A stretch of DNA of 60,294 nucleotides from Candidatus Hydrothermota bacterium (GCA_021158525.1 JAGGUL010000079.1:1-60294), one strand, 5' to 3'. Counted from the stretch's first letter, positions 7,967 through 17,332 are shown. A program made the numbers and translations. The notes: generated from the sequence alone by a model not told the origin.

Positions 7967-10339
7967 TTATCTCTTATGTAATTCATCTGAGAAAAATTTA
8001 AGTTCACAAGGAATAGGAGGAGGACCGCCATAAAAAAGATATTTAGCTAGATATATCAGGTCTGCTATGGTAACATCACAATCACCATTGACATCACCCG
8101 AAAGTAATGGGGTAGGAGCAGGGCCGCCACTATAAAGATACTTAAAAAGATAAACCAAATCTGTATGATTAACCAAATTGTCTCTGTTACAATCGCCTGG
8201 AATTTCAATAAATTCATTCTTAATCCAAATAGTGTCTGTAAAAGTCCCAGTGAATCCAGAATCTACAAGAATTGTTAAATAACCGTTGTTTTGAAGCCAA
8301 TCAGTAAGGATTCTATAACATGAATGCGCAGAATGGGATACTCCTCGATGTAGAAAAACTTCGTCATGCTGAGGATCTGCGATCTCAATTCCCAAATCGT
8401 ATAATTTTTCTTCTCCCCAGTTATCAATTTGAATGCCAACACTTGGAATAATTTCACATAGTGTAGATTCCGCTGAATCAACTTCCAAATTTTTTAGATT
8501 ATACACGATTTCGGTGCCTACATTCGAAACTATTGTGCACAAATGATAGCATTTAGCTTCAACATCAGGATTTATTAAAGCTACCGTTTTCCCATCACCC
8601 TTATAGTGTATTTTTTCTTTCTGCGAACTGTCAACGTCAAAGCGAAAACAGTGAAAAGATGTCCCTTCAGGAGTAAACAAACTAAAATAGAAAGCGCTAT
8701 CTCTTATATGAGTATACTCACATAGCCAATCTTCATCTTGGAGCATGAGCGGGTAGCCAAGAATTGCAATGCAGGAGTCAAGAAAATAGTAATTTAAATA
8801 TGTGGATTGATAGAAAGCTTCCTCCGCGGGATAAGCTATAATTCCGATATTTTGTCCTCCAAGATCTATATACATTTCAGGTGTAGATAAATATTCATCA
8901 ACAGGCTCCATCAAGAAAAGTCCTCTCCCGGTATCCCCTCCCCATATATAGGACCAAGAATTAAGTATTGTATCTACTCTTACACGAATTGGTATATCAG
9001 ATTGCACCGTATCGGGATATCCAGGGCAACAATAAACTGTATCAGTTCCAGGCCAGATATTGTCATATACCCAAATATATTTTATGTGAGAGCTATCAGG
9101 AGAGATATTTGTAGTAATCTTGACAGGATTAACAAAATGTGGAATACTTGGTGGGGAGGGCCATATACACAGTGTTCGGTGAATCTTCTGATCGCTATTC
9201 AGCATTTCAATAATTTTAGTTATCGTTTGATTCGGGGTTACGAGAATATATTGTTCAATCAAGGAGTTGATATGTTGCCATCCAAATCCATGAGTGTAGT
9301 ACATATTGGCTACTTGACGCGCACATGTCATTGGACAAGAATCACCAACTGGAACATCAAAAAGTCTGTAATACCCTGGGAAAAACATCTCTAAATTTAG
9401 CAAATTATCAAAAAATAAATAGCATGAAGTAGCCATACCCAGGCATGAACCCCACCAGTTAGTAGAATCAGGATATTGGGATGGTGGATGGTTTACTAAT
9501 CGGGATAGACACCACCTAAAAACAGCATATGGCCTGTAAATTACCCTTCCCGGAGGGGGATCAAAATAACATTGATCCTCGCCGAAAGCTGCAACCCAAA
9601 GAGTCCAACTTGGGAAATCAGAATTTCTTATGTTAAATATGGATGTTAAACGACGAAATTGCCTGTTGTATTCGCTGTAATTCTCCCAGCACTGATTAGG
9701 CCACATATATATGAAATAAGAATCAGGATCTGCATGAACAAAGTTGTCTAAATAATAATTAGGGAATCCCCAGCCATCTCTATTTATCTGAAACGTATAG
9801 ATTGTAAAAGCACTGTCACTTGTATCTGCTGGTTCCATATCATACGCATCATAGATTCTAATCAAACAACTGTCAGAGTCATAAATCCATGGTACTTCCC
9901 AAGTGTAAGAACAACTGGATGCAGGAACTTCTGCTATAAAATCCCATGTAACACCGCAGTCAACTGAGTACTCTATTCTAACATTCCCGGGGATGTTTAC
10001 AAAATTCCAAATAATATCGTGCTCAGAGCCCATGTACCAATATTCTCCTCCATTCGGCGAAATTAAAGTTAGATCTTCTGGAAGTGGCCTAAATTGTCCT
10101 ATTGGAGATGATTGGCCCAAAGAGAAATTCAGTTTATAGACGCTCTTTAGCAGTTCTCCCCCCTCATCCAGAGTCTGTGTTTTAAAATGATAACCTGAGA
10201 TTCCAGTTCGTGTTGACCGTTCTGAAATTGTATAAATATAACCCCAGTGTCCAATTGTGTTTGCAAAAGTCGTGGTGGAATACACTAGAAAAATGCTGAA
10301 TAAAACATACCTGAGAATTTTAAAGAAATTTATCTTCAT
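7967..10339 (-). CDS. Secreted protein with C-terminal dockerin-like repeats
   Basis: A signal peptide (FFKILRYVLFSIFLVYSTTTFA) is preceded by AGGGAGG. Near residue 90 lies a 'LISPNGGEYWYMGSEHDIIW' module of the kind found in many exported proteins (Kre9/Knh1-like beta sandwich). The middle, about 500 residues with many Trp, Tyr and Cys, I do not recognise. The C-terminus has two Ca-binding dockerin-type repeats ('GDCNRDNLVNHTDLVYLFKY' and 'GDVNGDCDVTIADLIYLAKY'). Dockerins bind cohesins or act as Ca-stabilised tails; no cohesin is visible in this window. Unlike the other large secreted proteins here it lacks the YDVSGR sorting tail. The DNA is clearly AT-richer than the flanks, suggesting separate acquisition. 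It follows the 10373 gene by 33 nt, probably co-transcribed. Confidence 0.75.
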   Translation of the reverse strand: MKINFFKILRYVLFSIFLVYSTTTFANTIGHWGYIYTISERSTRTGISGYHFKTQTLDEGGELLKSVYKLNFSLGQSSPIGQFRPLPEDLTLISPNGGEYWYMGSEHDIIWNFVNIPGNVRIEYSVDCGVTWDFIAEVPASSCSYTWEVPWIYDSDSCLIRIYDAYDMEPADTSDSAFTIYTFQINRDGWGFPNYYLDNFVHADPDSYFIYMWPNQCWENYSEYNRQFRRLTSIFNIRNSDFPSWTLWVAAFGEDQCYFDPPPGRVIYRPYAVFRWCLSRLVNHPPSQYPDSTNWWGSCLGMATSCYLFFDNLLNLEMFFPGYYRLFDVPVGDSCPMTCARQVANMYYTHGFGWQHINSLIEQYILVTPNQTITKIIEMLNSDQKIHRTLCIWPSPPSIPHFVNPVKITTNISPDSSHIKYIWVYDNIWPGTDTVYCCPGYPDTVQSDIPIRVRVDTILNSWSYIWGGDTGRGLFLMEPVDEYLSTPEMYIDLGGQNIGIIAYPAEEAFYQSTYLNYYFLDSCIAILGYPLMLQDEDWLCEYTHIRDSAFYFSLFTPEGTSFHCFRFDVDSSQKEKIHYKGDGKTVALINPDVEAKCYHLCTIVSNVGTEIVYNLKNLEVDSAESTLCEIIPSVGIQIDNWGEEKLYDLGIEIADPQHDEVFLHRGVSHSAHSCYRILTDWLQNNGYLTILVDSGFTGTFTDTIWIKNEFIEIPGDCNRDNLVNHTDLVYLFKYLYSGGPAPTPLLSGDVNGDCDVTIADLIYLAKYLFYGGPPPIPCELKFFSDELHKR

Positions 10340-10372
10340 GAAATTCCTCCCTTAACAACTTACTACGGCCAT

Positions 10373-11215
10373 TCATTGATTTTTAAGAATGCGCACACGA
10401 ACATAATTCCATCGCTTGTGTTCAGGCATAACTACTGCATTGTCATCAGATGCACGATGTACAGTGATTGAACTATCAGTGAGATCATACCACTCAAGAC
10501 CTACCTCATACCATACTAAATTGTATCGAAATGATGCAGTTCCAAAATTAGCTCGATGGATAGGGAAACCATTTTGGTTAGGACTACCTTCGACACAAAC
10601 TATATACTTACTTATATCCCCACCTAAGTTGTGGTGAAGTACTCTTGCCTGCCCTGCAGAGATATGTACCCATCCAGAATTGTAGTCAAACTTAAATTTT
10701 ATGGGGGCATTAACTCGCAAAGTATCGGAAATATAAGCTTTGCCTTCTACATCAAGATCATAGGCTGGTAAATTTTTCCCTATCCCTACCTTACCTCCGG
10801 TGTAATACAGGTCGCCGTTGTTCTTTTTTGTCCAGTCATAATCAGTGAATGCATAGGCTACACTCGTTATCCTTGTTCTGGGGAAAACCTGCCCTGGTGG
10901 TGTATTTATCGTTACTTCAAGCCAGCGATTAGCGCTGTTGAAAGTCACCTCGGGAATCTCGGCAATTGAGCCTAAAAGTACGTTGAACACACCCGAATCA
11001 ACCAGAACTGAATCATGATCCTCAGACCAAAGAAGAGTTCCGTTAGTCGAATCATCGTAGATCTTAAACGTGATATCAAAAGTTCCATGTAGCGGATTCC
11101 CCTCATTGTCCGTTAGATAACCCTGGAAATTGATCATTTGAGGCACAACACTCTGAGCTGCCAATACTGCTTGCAGTGCAAGTATTATTACTCCACACAT
11201 TGCGTAACTCCTCAT
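10373..11215 (-). CDS. Exported protein with tail-fibre-like repeat region
   Basis: The start was placed at the ATG at 11215, which has a strong ribosome binding site (CGAGGAGGTGTCAA); the track's upstream start would put 27 polar residues before the signal peptide. From there: signal peptide (MCGVIILALQAVLAAQ), then 'INFQGYLTDNEGNPLHG' with 'FNVLLGS' and 'RITSVAYAF', a module repeatedly seen in exported proteins of uncultured bacteria. A short 'GKVGIGKNLPAYDLDVEGKA' tail-fibre-like motif (a DLDV-repeat signature) follows, then a C-terminal domain of about 110 residues of unknown function. Surface adhesion or structure is a plausible role but is inference. It shares the AT-rich composition of its downstream dockerin neighbour. 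Confidence 0.65.
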   Translation of the reverse strand: MRSYAMCGVIILALQAVLAAQSVVPQMINFQGYLTDNEGNPLHGTFDITFKIYDDSTNGTLLWSEDHDSVLVDSGVFNVLLGSIAEIPEVTFNSANRWLEVTINTPPGQVFPRTRITSVAYAFTDYDWTKKNNGDLYYTGGKVGIGKNLPAYDLDVEGKAYISDTLRVNAPIKFKFDYNSGWVHISAGQARVLHHNLGGDISKYIVCVEGSPNQNGFPIHRANFGTASFRYNLVWYEVGLEWYDLTDSSITVHRASDDNAVVMPEHKRWNYVRVRILKNQ

Positions 11216-11602
11216 TTGACACCTCCTCGTTTGAGCTTGCAAAACACCAAATGTACATACAAAATGCTTTTTGCGATCTCCATATAACTGTGACACTTCA
11301 ATTTAAAAAGGGAAGCTGCAATCTTATTTCAGGGGAAATTTACAGGTCCTTTTGAGAAATGATAGACCAGAAATGGTGAAAAAGTAACATCCGTGGATAG
11401 CATCATTCCTGATATAGCTACTACAAAGAACCGTTTGAGAGAAATATGAAAGGTAGGAAAATACTGAACGACTGTAAATAGACCCGCGACATCGACATAT
11501 CCCCTGAAATAACAATACTTTACACATTCATGCCCCCTATGATTTCTCTATAAAGCCTCCTTTACATTTTGTCAAGTCAATCACCAGAAAATCATACCCC
11601 CC
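11216..11602 (-). other. Gap of 387 bases between the tail-fibre-like gene and the ZIP gene
   Basis: No convincing gene was found. The 67-residue track ORF (11324..11527) has no ribosome binding site or family features and coincides with an inverted-repeat element. The right end near 11216-11300 must hold the promoter of the 11215 gene, but I see no clear -35/-10 pair. Confidence 0.5.
11323..11512. repeat. Small element bounded by 13-bp inverted repeats, MITE-like
   Basis: TTATTTCAGGGGA at 11324-11336 is matched by its exact reverse complement at 11500-11512, about 163 bp apart. Just outside both ends is CAAT (11319-11322 and 11513-11516), a possible 4-bp target duplication. A second shorter inverted pair, TTTACAG/CTGTAAA, lies inside. 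There is no transposase. This looks like a non-autonomous element or its remnant, but with one copy visible the call is tentative. Confidence 0.35.
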
Positions 11603-12400
11603 TCACCCCAGCATGGAATCGAGGTAGAGCATCACGTAAAATCCGAGGAAAAAGCCAATTGTGATGGGCATCTCGTTCTTTTCGCGGCTGTATATCTCCG
11701 GTATCATCTCCTTGACCGTGACGTAGAGCATGGCGCCGCCGGCGAGCCCCATCCCGTAAGGCAGGAGCCACCCCAGGTTCTTGAAGAAAAGCGCCCCTAC
11801 AACGGCCATGATCATCTCGGCCACGCCGCTCAGGACACCGAGAGCTATGGGCTTCAGCCTCTTTTTCTGGATGGCAGCGAGGGGAAGGGATACCACAGTT
11901 CCCTCCGGTATGTCCTGTATTCCGATGGCGATGGCAGTAATTATCCCCAGTTTGAGATCGAAGACCATGGTGGTCCCCACAGCGAGGCCCTCGGGCAGAT
12001 TGTGGATCATGACGGCGAATATGATGAGCCAGATCATCCGCAGCTTCTCCTTGAGTTCGCGGGGCCCCTCGTAACCCTTTACCAGGTGCTCGTGGGGAAT
12101 GAACCTGTCCATGCCGTGAATGAGGATGATCCCGAGGAGGATCCCGATACCGACAGGCGCAAAACTATGGGCAGCCTCTATTCCGGGGAGTATCAGACTC
12201 GTGAAACTGGCGACGATCATAACTCCCGCCGCGAAGGATATGCTCACGTCGACTCCCCAGGCAGGCATCCTGTGGACGAAGAGGGCAAGCAGTGAGCCGA
12301 GGGAGGTCATCAGCATGACAAAAACCCCCGCATAAAAGGCTGCCAGCAGGAGATGTCCCCCTGAAAGCCTGAAGAGAAATTCACCGAGAAAATCTATCAT
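11603..12400 (-). CDS. ZIP-family metal transporter
   Basis: This 265-residue multi-helix membrane protein carries the ZIP signature in helix 4 ('HNLPEGLAVGTTMVFD') and helix 5 ('GIQDIPEGTVVSLPLA'), whose His, Asn, Glu and Asp residues form the metal path. ZupT-like family members import zinc or other divalent metals into the cytoplasm. It is the last gene of a minus-strand run (A2M, PBP1C, DUF2202, VOC, ZIP) with only 39 nt to the VOC gene upstream, so it is likely co-transcribed. The DUF2202 and VOC folds in the same run can bind metals, which would fit, but the link is speculative. Confidence 0.88.
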   Translation of the reverse strand: MIDFLGEFLFRLSGGHLLLAAFYAGVFVMLMTSLGSLLALFVHRMPAWGVDVSISFAAGVMIVASFTSLILPGIEAAHSFAPVGIGILLGIILIHGMDRFIPHEHLVKGYEGPRELKEKLRMIWLIIFAVMIHNLPEGLAVGTTMVFDLKLGIITAIAIGIQDIPEGTVVSLPLAAIQKKRLKPIALGVLSGVAEMIMAVVGALFFKNLGWLLPYGMGLAGGAMLYVTVKEMIPEIYSREKNEMPITIGFFLGFYVMLYLDSMLG

Positions 12401-12439
12401 CCCATTATCTCGCCGAATCAGTTCTATGAGCCCACGACA

Positions 12440-12820
12440 TCAGCCGGCGCAGGCTCTGAAATATTTTGCCCAGTTGATCTCCGTAGGCTGAATTCGGTTC
12501 CCGTCGGGGTCTGAGATAACGATATAACGCCCTCCCCAGGGCGTATCTTGAGGTCCTTCGAGGATCTCGACGCCCTTTTCCGATAGCTTCCTGCAGGTTT
12601 CTTCCATGTCATCAACTAAAAAATCTATGCAGGGCTCTCCTTCCCTTGGCTCTTCCAGCTTCCCCCAGGTTTTGACGCCTATCTCTACCCCTCCGCAATC
12701 AAAACCGGCATAATCCCGGAATTCATATTTTTCCTGGAGACCAAGTATGTCCCTGTAGAAATGCACTGCCCTCGCAAGGTCCTTCACGGTGAGGGTAATG
12801 TCCCAGATACGTCTTATCAT
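12440..12820 (-). CDS. VOC-family (glyoxalase/bleomycin-resistance fold) protein
   Basis: The start was set at the ATG at 12820, which has a GGGGAGGTGAGAG ribosome binding site; the longer track ORF runs into the upstream gene. The 126-residue protein has paired beta-alpha-beta units typical of the VOC fold: 'WDITLTVKDLARAVHFYRDI' at the start and 'IVISDPDGNRIQPTEI' near the end. The family includes lyases, dioxygenases and antibiotic-binding proteins, most using a divalent metal; the substrate cannot be told from sequence. Its start lies 4 nt from the end of the DUF2202 gene, so the two are co-translated. Confidence 0.8.
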   Translation of the reverse strand: MIRRIWDITLTVKDLARAVHFYRDILGLQEKYEFRDYAGFDCGGVEIGVKTWGKLEEPREGEPCIDFLVDDMEETCRKLSEKGVEILEGPQDTPWGGRYIVISDPDGNRIQPTEINWAKYFRACAG

Positions 12821-12824
12821 TCTC

Positions 12825-13520
12825 TCACCTCCCCTTTCCGCGACCGGAAAATGCCTTAAGAAGGGAATCGAGCTCAGCCTCTTTGAGAAATTGAGCCCGG
12901 TATTCCCCACCTGCTTCCCCGATCCTCTCGACAAACGAACGAAGGTGGTTGATCGATCCTCTCCTGAGATTTTCATAGACCCTGGAAATGTCCGCCTTGT
13001 CAGTCTTCAAAAGCAGCTCATTGAGGTCTCTGATATCCAGTTCCTCGATCGTCGCCCCAACGATCAGGGCATCGAGAAGGGACTTCTTTCCCCTTTTGAT
13101 AAGCTCATCGTGAAGCTTCGTGAACTCTGGATCGGAAAATTCCCCAACAGCTTTAGATTTCACAGGATCATCGAGGCCATAGGCATCGAGAAGCCCTTTG
13201 ACCGCCGCCATGTGCCTTTCCTCGGACGAAGCGATACTCCTGAATATTGGGATCTCCCAAAGCTCGTGGAGTTTCAGGTAAACGTCTCTTGCCAGTTTTT
13301 CCTCTTCTCTCATCTTCAGAAGGCCCCTGGCTTCATCGGCCGTCAGTGTGTCAAGGGGAACTTCCTCAATGTGATCGCCGGGGTCAATTTCTGGAGGAGC
13401 TTCTTCGGTAATTGCCTCGACGTCCTCCTCGAATTCTCCCGGAACGCTCTGACACATCCCTCGATTCCCCTGAAAAAAGGCGAACAACAGGGCAAATAAC
13501 AGGGCTTTTTCCCTCATCAT
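12825..13520 (-). CDS. DUF2202 ferritin-like domain protein, exported
   Basis: The start is the ATG at 13520 behind AAGGAGGAAC. A signal peptide (ALLFALLFAFFQG) and an acidic linker precede a DUF2202 domain: 'EARGLLKMREEEKLARDVY', 'FRSIASSEERHMAAVKGLL' and, near the C-terminus, 'INHLRSFVERI'. The Glu and His positions in these helices are those of a ferritin-like four-helix bundle that may bind metal. The biological role of DUF2202 is not established. It follows the PBP1C fragment by 46 nt and is followed by the VOC gene with 4 nt spacing. Confidence 0.8.
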   Translation of the reverse strand: MMREKALLFALLFAFFQGNRGMCQSVPGEFEEDVEAITEEAPPEIDPGDHIEEVPLDTLTADEARGLLKMREEEKLARDVYLKLHELWEIPIFRSIASSEERHMAAVKGLLDAYGLDDPVKSKAVGEFSDPEFTKLHDELIKRGKKSLLDALIVGATIEELDIRDLNELLLKTDKADISRVYENLRRGSINHLRSFVERIGEAGGEYRAQFLKEAELDSLLKAFSGRGKGR

Positions 13521-13566
13521 GTTCCTCCTTCTTCGGTTAATTATAATGCCTGCACACGTTCCCCCC

Positions 13567-15222
13567 TCAATCGAGAACCCTGAAATGGACCGTGTCGCTT
13601 CTACCAGCCCCCATAAGAACCAGCTCATGCTCTCCCGGCGATAGCTGCCAGCGGATGGTAAAAGGAGCCCTGCTCCTGAAGATGCCCCTGCCGTCGATCA
13701 TCCACTCGACCTCCCTGACGCCGTAAGGAACGAGAGCCCTGAACTCGAGGGCCTGAAAAGACCTCCTTAGAAAGGGATCGATTATGAAAACGTCGCCCTC
13801 GTCGGGATGGATTATCCTGAGGGCAAAGCTCGTATCGACTTCCTTCGCAGCCACCCGCTGTTCCTCGAGGGGTTCTCCCCTATCCGCACCGATGTACTGT
13901 CCCCAGGCCCTGAATTCCGGGGGGTAGCGGATAGCTACCCTGTCACCCTCAGGCCCATGAACCAGATAATGCCAATCACAGGTATCCTTCGGCTCAGTGC
14001 CCTTTATGAACCATTCCAATCTCTTTCCCTCACAGTGAGGTCCTGCGAGCTTACCCGATAAGGTACAGATAGTAGCCCTGACGAGACCACGGGGAACCGG
14101 AAAGGGCCGGGGCGGCTCCTTCCTGTGAAGGTACAACATCACATCTCGAAAAATCGGTCCCGCCCCCGTAATCCCTGAAACCCCGTGCATAGGTTCTCCT
14201 GAGAAATTGCCGACCCAGACTCCCACGGTGTATTTCGTCGTGTATCCCACAGTCCAGTTATCCCTGTAATCCTTTGAAGTCCCCGTTTTGACGGCACAGG
14301 GAAAGGGAAGGTCGAGGGGGCTGTTATCGCCGAAAGCCGGAGCCCTGGCCTCCCCGTCGGAGAGGATATCGGTGAGCAAAAAGGCGATCTGCCGGGAAAA
14401 TACGATCTTAGAGCTATCTTCCTCCTCAGAATCAAGCGAATCACCGTCGTCAAGCAAAAAGCGAAGAGGGGTATAGACGCCTCCCATCGCGAGGGCACGG
14501 TAAGCCCTGACCAGCTCGTAGAGCCTCACCTCTCCCGCTCCAAGGGTCAGGGCGAGGCCATAGTACCCCGGCTCTTTATCGAGCGAACTGAACCCAGCTC
14601 TGTGGAGCCTCTCCAGCAGGACTTCGGGTCCAAATCTCTCGAGCACCCTGACGGCGGGCACGTTATATGAACAGGCGAGGGCCTGCCTCAACCTGACAGG
14701 ACCGTGATAACTCTCGTCGTAGTTTCTCGGGGTGAAATCTCCGTATCCCGTGCTGACAAAGGAAGGATTGTCGGGAATTATAGAGGCGGGAGTCATGCCG
14801 CTCTCTAAGGCAATCCCGTACGTAAAGGGCTTCAACGCAGATCCCGGCTGCCTCAGGGCAAGCACGCCGTCCACCTGTCCATCGTGAAGGGTGTCAAAGG
14901 GGTCGGCCGATCCCACCCAGGCCAGAATTTCTCCGCTCTCGTTGTCCACGACGAGAATCGCCCCGTTGGTCACGTTTTTATCCTCAAGCGACTTCACGTA
15001 TGCCCTCAATATCGACTCACAGGCCTTCTGTATCCTGAGGTCGAGGGTGGTCTTCACTTCTCCCCCGACAGCGACCTCCCTCCGTCGGATCTGTCGCAAT
15101 ACGTATTCGACGAAATGGGGGGCCTCGAAGTTTTTATCAGGGAGAACCAGTTCGATATCCTGGGCCATCGCCCTTCTGAAAGAGCTCTCGTCGATAAATC
15201 CCCTCTCCAGCATGAGCCTCAA
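13567..15222 (-). pseudogene. pbpC: Penicillin-binding protein 1C fragment lacking the glycosyltransferase half
   Basis: The transpeptidase half is intact: 'PGSALKPFTYGIAL' (SxxK), 'ACSYNVPAVRVL' (SxN) and 'KTGTSKDYRDNW' (KTG), followed by a PBP1C-type C-terminal domain ('LRIIHPDEGDVF...'). The N-terminal anchor and GT51 glycosyltransferase domain are missing. PbpC-like coding continues in frame upstream of the TTG at 15222 ('LAGIPRGPSYLNPYFHFDRA') to about 15303. There it meets, without a gap, the middle of an alpha-2-macroglobulin gene read in another frame. PbpC normally lies downstream of that gene. A deletion or an assembly join is the simplest explanation. With no start codon or membrane anchor the product is probably not functional. 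Confidence 0.75.
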
Positions 15223-15269
15223 TATGTGTTCCTGACGCCTTTTTGCCCTGTCAAAATGGAAATAAGGGT

Positions 15270-17216
15270 TTAAATAAGAGGGCCCGCGCGGAATGCCCGC
15301 CAGATCACGCTGTAAAACTTATCAAGGGTTGGATTCCAGTCATAGCGCAGGTGAAAACGATAGGGTTCTATTCCCCAATCCCATTCCGAGGAGAGAAAAG
15401 AAAAATCTCCACCCTTCTTTATGAAAACCCAGAACTCCGGTGGACGCCAGCTGTTGGGCCTGTTTATACCCAGCTTCGCCCAGCCCGGTGCGCGAACGAG
15501 TCCCTCTCCGTCGCTTTCCCCGCTCCACAACGTTCTGTTGGACTTATCCCTGACCTCCACAAAGGCGCCCGAGAGAGGCCTGCCCGTCCTCAGGTCATTG
15601 ACATAAACAACCATATCGGCAGGGGAATACTTCAGAGAGGCGTCCAATCCTGTAACTTGAAGAAGGGCCTTGCGATAACGTTCATTCCACTGCCCGTCCC
15701 TGTAGGGCAATTGCAGGAGCACGATGCCCGCTGAGTCGCCCTGAAGCGCGAGGTCGAGATTTAGTGGGTATCTGTATCTTCTGTTCCGGGGTAGGGAGGG
15801 AGAAATAACCGTATCAACCAGAAAGGTTACTCCGGGCGGGCTGAAGTCATTACGGAAGAAGCTCCCGATCCAGTCAAAGGCCTCCTCGGCACTGAGAAAG
15901 AGGGGTATCACCTCATCGGGATAGATGCGCGCCATCTGCAGCCTGAAAGAATTGATGTTGATGAGCTCGACGGGATATCTATGGGGCTCGTAGGACTCCA
16001 CTATGCCGTGTCCGATCTTGAAAAGAAGGTCCGGCCTGAAATCCCCCGTTCTGAAGGTAAAGATCGCCCTTTTCCCCAGCCTGTTGCCGTAGACGTCGAC
16101 GAGGGTCTCAGGGATCGTCACCCTGTAAAGGGTGTCGGGCAGGAGCTTTAGATCGAAGGACGGATGCGTAGAGCCCCTGTTTCTGTCAGCGGTTCTGTAA
16201 TAATCGGGGATTTCAACGGGAGGATCGAACGTCAAACTCAGGGCAAGCAGGGCGGAATTGACGGGATTGGAGAAAACAAACCTTATCGGCCTGTCGGGGC
16301 TCTGTCTCTCGCCTTCACTTATAAGTTTCCCCGACTGGTCGCGGGTCTCAACCCGCTCAATGCCCCAAAATTCGAATCTGTTATAGGTCCTGAAATAAAA
16401 GGCTGCTCCCGCTCCTGGTAAGTCTCCTTCCGCCCCCTTTATTCCTTTTTTGACCTTCACCTTATAGTAGGTGCTTCTCTTTAAAGGTCTTCCCGGATAA
16501 AGCACGAAGACTCGCTTTCTCAGGTTCTCCTGTATTTCCTCCCTCGTAATTTTCCTGTAATCATGGACAAACCTCGGAAGGTGCCTTCTGGACAGATCCC
16601 ACCAATACGTATATCCTCTCGAAAAATCCTGTATCCATTCCCAGTCCTCTCCCCTGGGATCGGGAGACAGGTAGCGAAGCGTGTACTTAACTGACCTCCT
16701 GCCCGATTCCAGCAGCTTGATATACCTGCCCGCCCTCGCCGAATCCATGGGCTGGTTGAAAAACAGGAAGATCGGCCGTTTTATGCCCACGAGGCTTTCC
16801 TGACCGCAGGGGATCGAGAAGATCAGCTTCGGCGCGGGAGTGCTGAAAGTCCACACATAATCCTCCCTCAACTCGTGCCCCCTCACCGACCTCACACCCG
16901 CAGGCACCCTCACCCTGAACTCCGTCGCATATGGCAATGAATCAGCCGGCTCAAAGGCCAGCATCATCGTCCCCAACCACCTCAACTTTCCCTCTATCGG
17001 CGGCTCTATCTCAAGAGGGAAACTTACCTCCCCAGTAAGGGCACTCAGCGGCACCATAGGCTCGCTGAAAACTACCAGTGCCATGTTCGCCTGCGAGAGG
17101 GACTCGATGCTCCCACGGGGAACCGCATTCAGTATCCTGAGTCCCTCCTCATCGGCTTCTCCAGCATGGAGGAGGACAACAATCCCTGTCAGAAGGAACA
17201 ACAAAAACTTCCTCAT
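15270..17216 (-). CDS. Bacterial alpha-2-macroglobulin, truncated N-terminal part
   Basis: The ATG at 17216 follows GGGAGGTGATT; the track's GTG is 6 nt earlier. A signal peptide (FLLFLLTGIVVLLHAG) is followed by Ig-like and macroglobulin domains ('MALVVFSEPMVPLSAL', 'RVRVPAGVRSVRGHEL', 'FRTGDFRPDLLFKIGHG', 'VYVNDLRTGRPLSGAFVEV'). Full-length bacterial family members are roughly 1,500-1,900 residues and trap proteases in the periplasm with PBP1C. This one stops at about 649 after 'DKFYSVIW', just where the conserved 'DR-YRPG' segment should come. The last residues before its stop are PbpC coding sequence read out of frame. No thioester or bait region remains, so function is doubtful. Confidence 0.75.
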   Translation of the reverse strand: MRKFLLFLLTGIVVLLHAGEADEEGLRILNAVPRGSIESLSQANMALVVFSEPMVPLSALTGEVSFPLEIEPPIEGKLRWLGTMMLAFEPADSLPYATEFRVRVPAGVRSVRGHELREDYVWTFSTPAPKLIFSIPCGQESLVGIKRPIFLFFNQPMDSARAGRYIKLLESGRRSVKYTLRYLSPDPRGEDWEWIQDFSRGYTYWWDLSRRHLPRFVHDYRKITREEIQENLRKRVFVLYPGRPLKRSTYYKVKVKKGIKGAEGDLPGAGAAFYFRTYNRFEFWGIERVETRDQSGKLISEGERQSPDRPIRFVFSNPVNSALLALSLTFDPPVEIPDYYRTADRNRGSTHPSFDLKLLPDTLYRVTIPETLVDVYGNRLGKRAIFTFRTGDFRPDLLFKIGHGIVESYEPHRYPVELININSFRLQMARIYPDEVIPLFLSAEEAFDWIGSFFRNDFSPPGVTFLVDTVISPSLPRNRRYRYPLNLDLALQGDSAGIVLLQLPYRDGQWNERYRKALLQVTGLDASLKYSPADMVVYVNDLRTGRPLSGAFVEVRDKSNRTLWSGESDGEGLVRAPGWAKLGINRPNSWRPPEFWVFIKKGGDFSFLSSEWDWGIEPYRFHLRYDWNPTLDKFYSVIWRAFRAGPLI

Positions 17217-17237
17217 AATCACCTCCCTGCTATTTGA

Positions 17238-17266
17238 ATTATGTCTTCCGGCAAATCCTAATTCAA
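17238..17266 (-). promoter_or_regulatory. Promoter for the alpha-2-macroglobulin operon
   Basis: On the minus strand: TTGAAT (17266-17261), 17-bp spacer, CATAAT (17243-17238). A short leader carries the GGGAGG ribosome binding site before the ATG at 17216. It faces away from the dacB promoter, giving a divergent promoter region of about 100 bp. Confidence 0.5.
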
Positions 17267-17297
17267 GTGACGGAAAGGGACCGTAAGCCCGGCTATA

Positions 17298-17326
17298 TTG
17301 TCTGAGGTTAATTCAAGCGATATAAT
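17298..17326 (+). promoter_or_regulatory. Promoter for dacB, predicted leaderless
   Basis: TTGTCT, 17-bp spacer and a perfect TATAAT ending at 17326; the ATG follows after 6 nt (TTTTTC) with no ribosome binding site, so the mRNA should begin at or next to the A of the ATG at 17333. Confidence 0.65.
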
Positions 17327-17332
17327 TTTTTC

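Noticed and set aside
11324-11527. 67-residue minus-strand ORF
   Set aside because: No ribosome binding site, no family features; it spans the inverted-repeat element.
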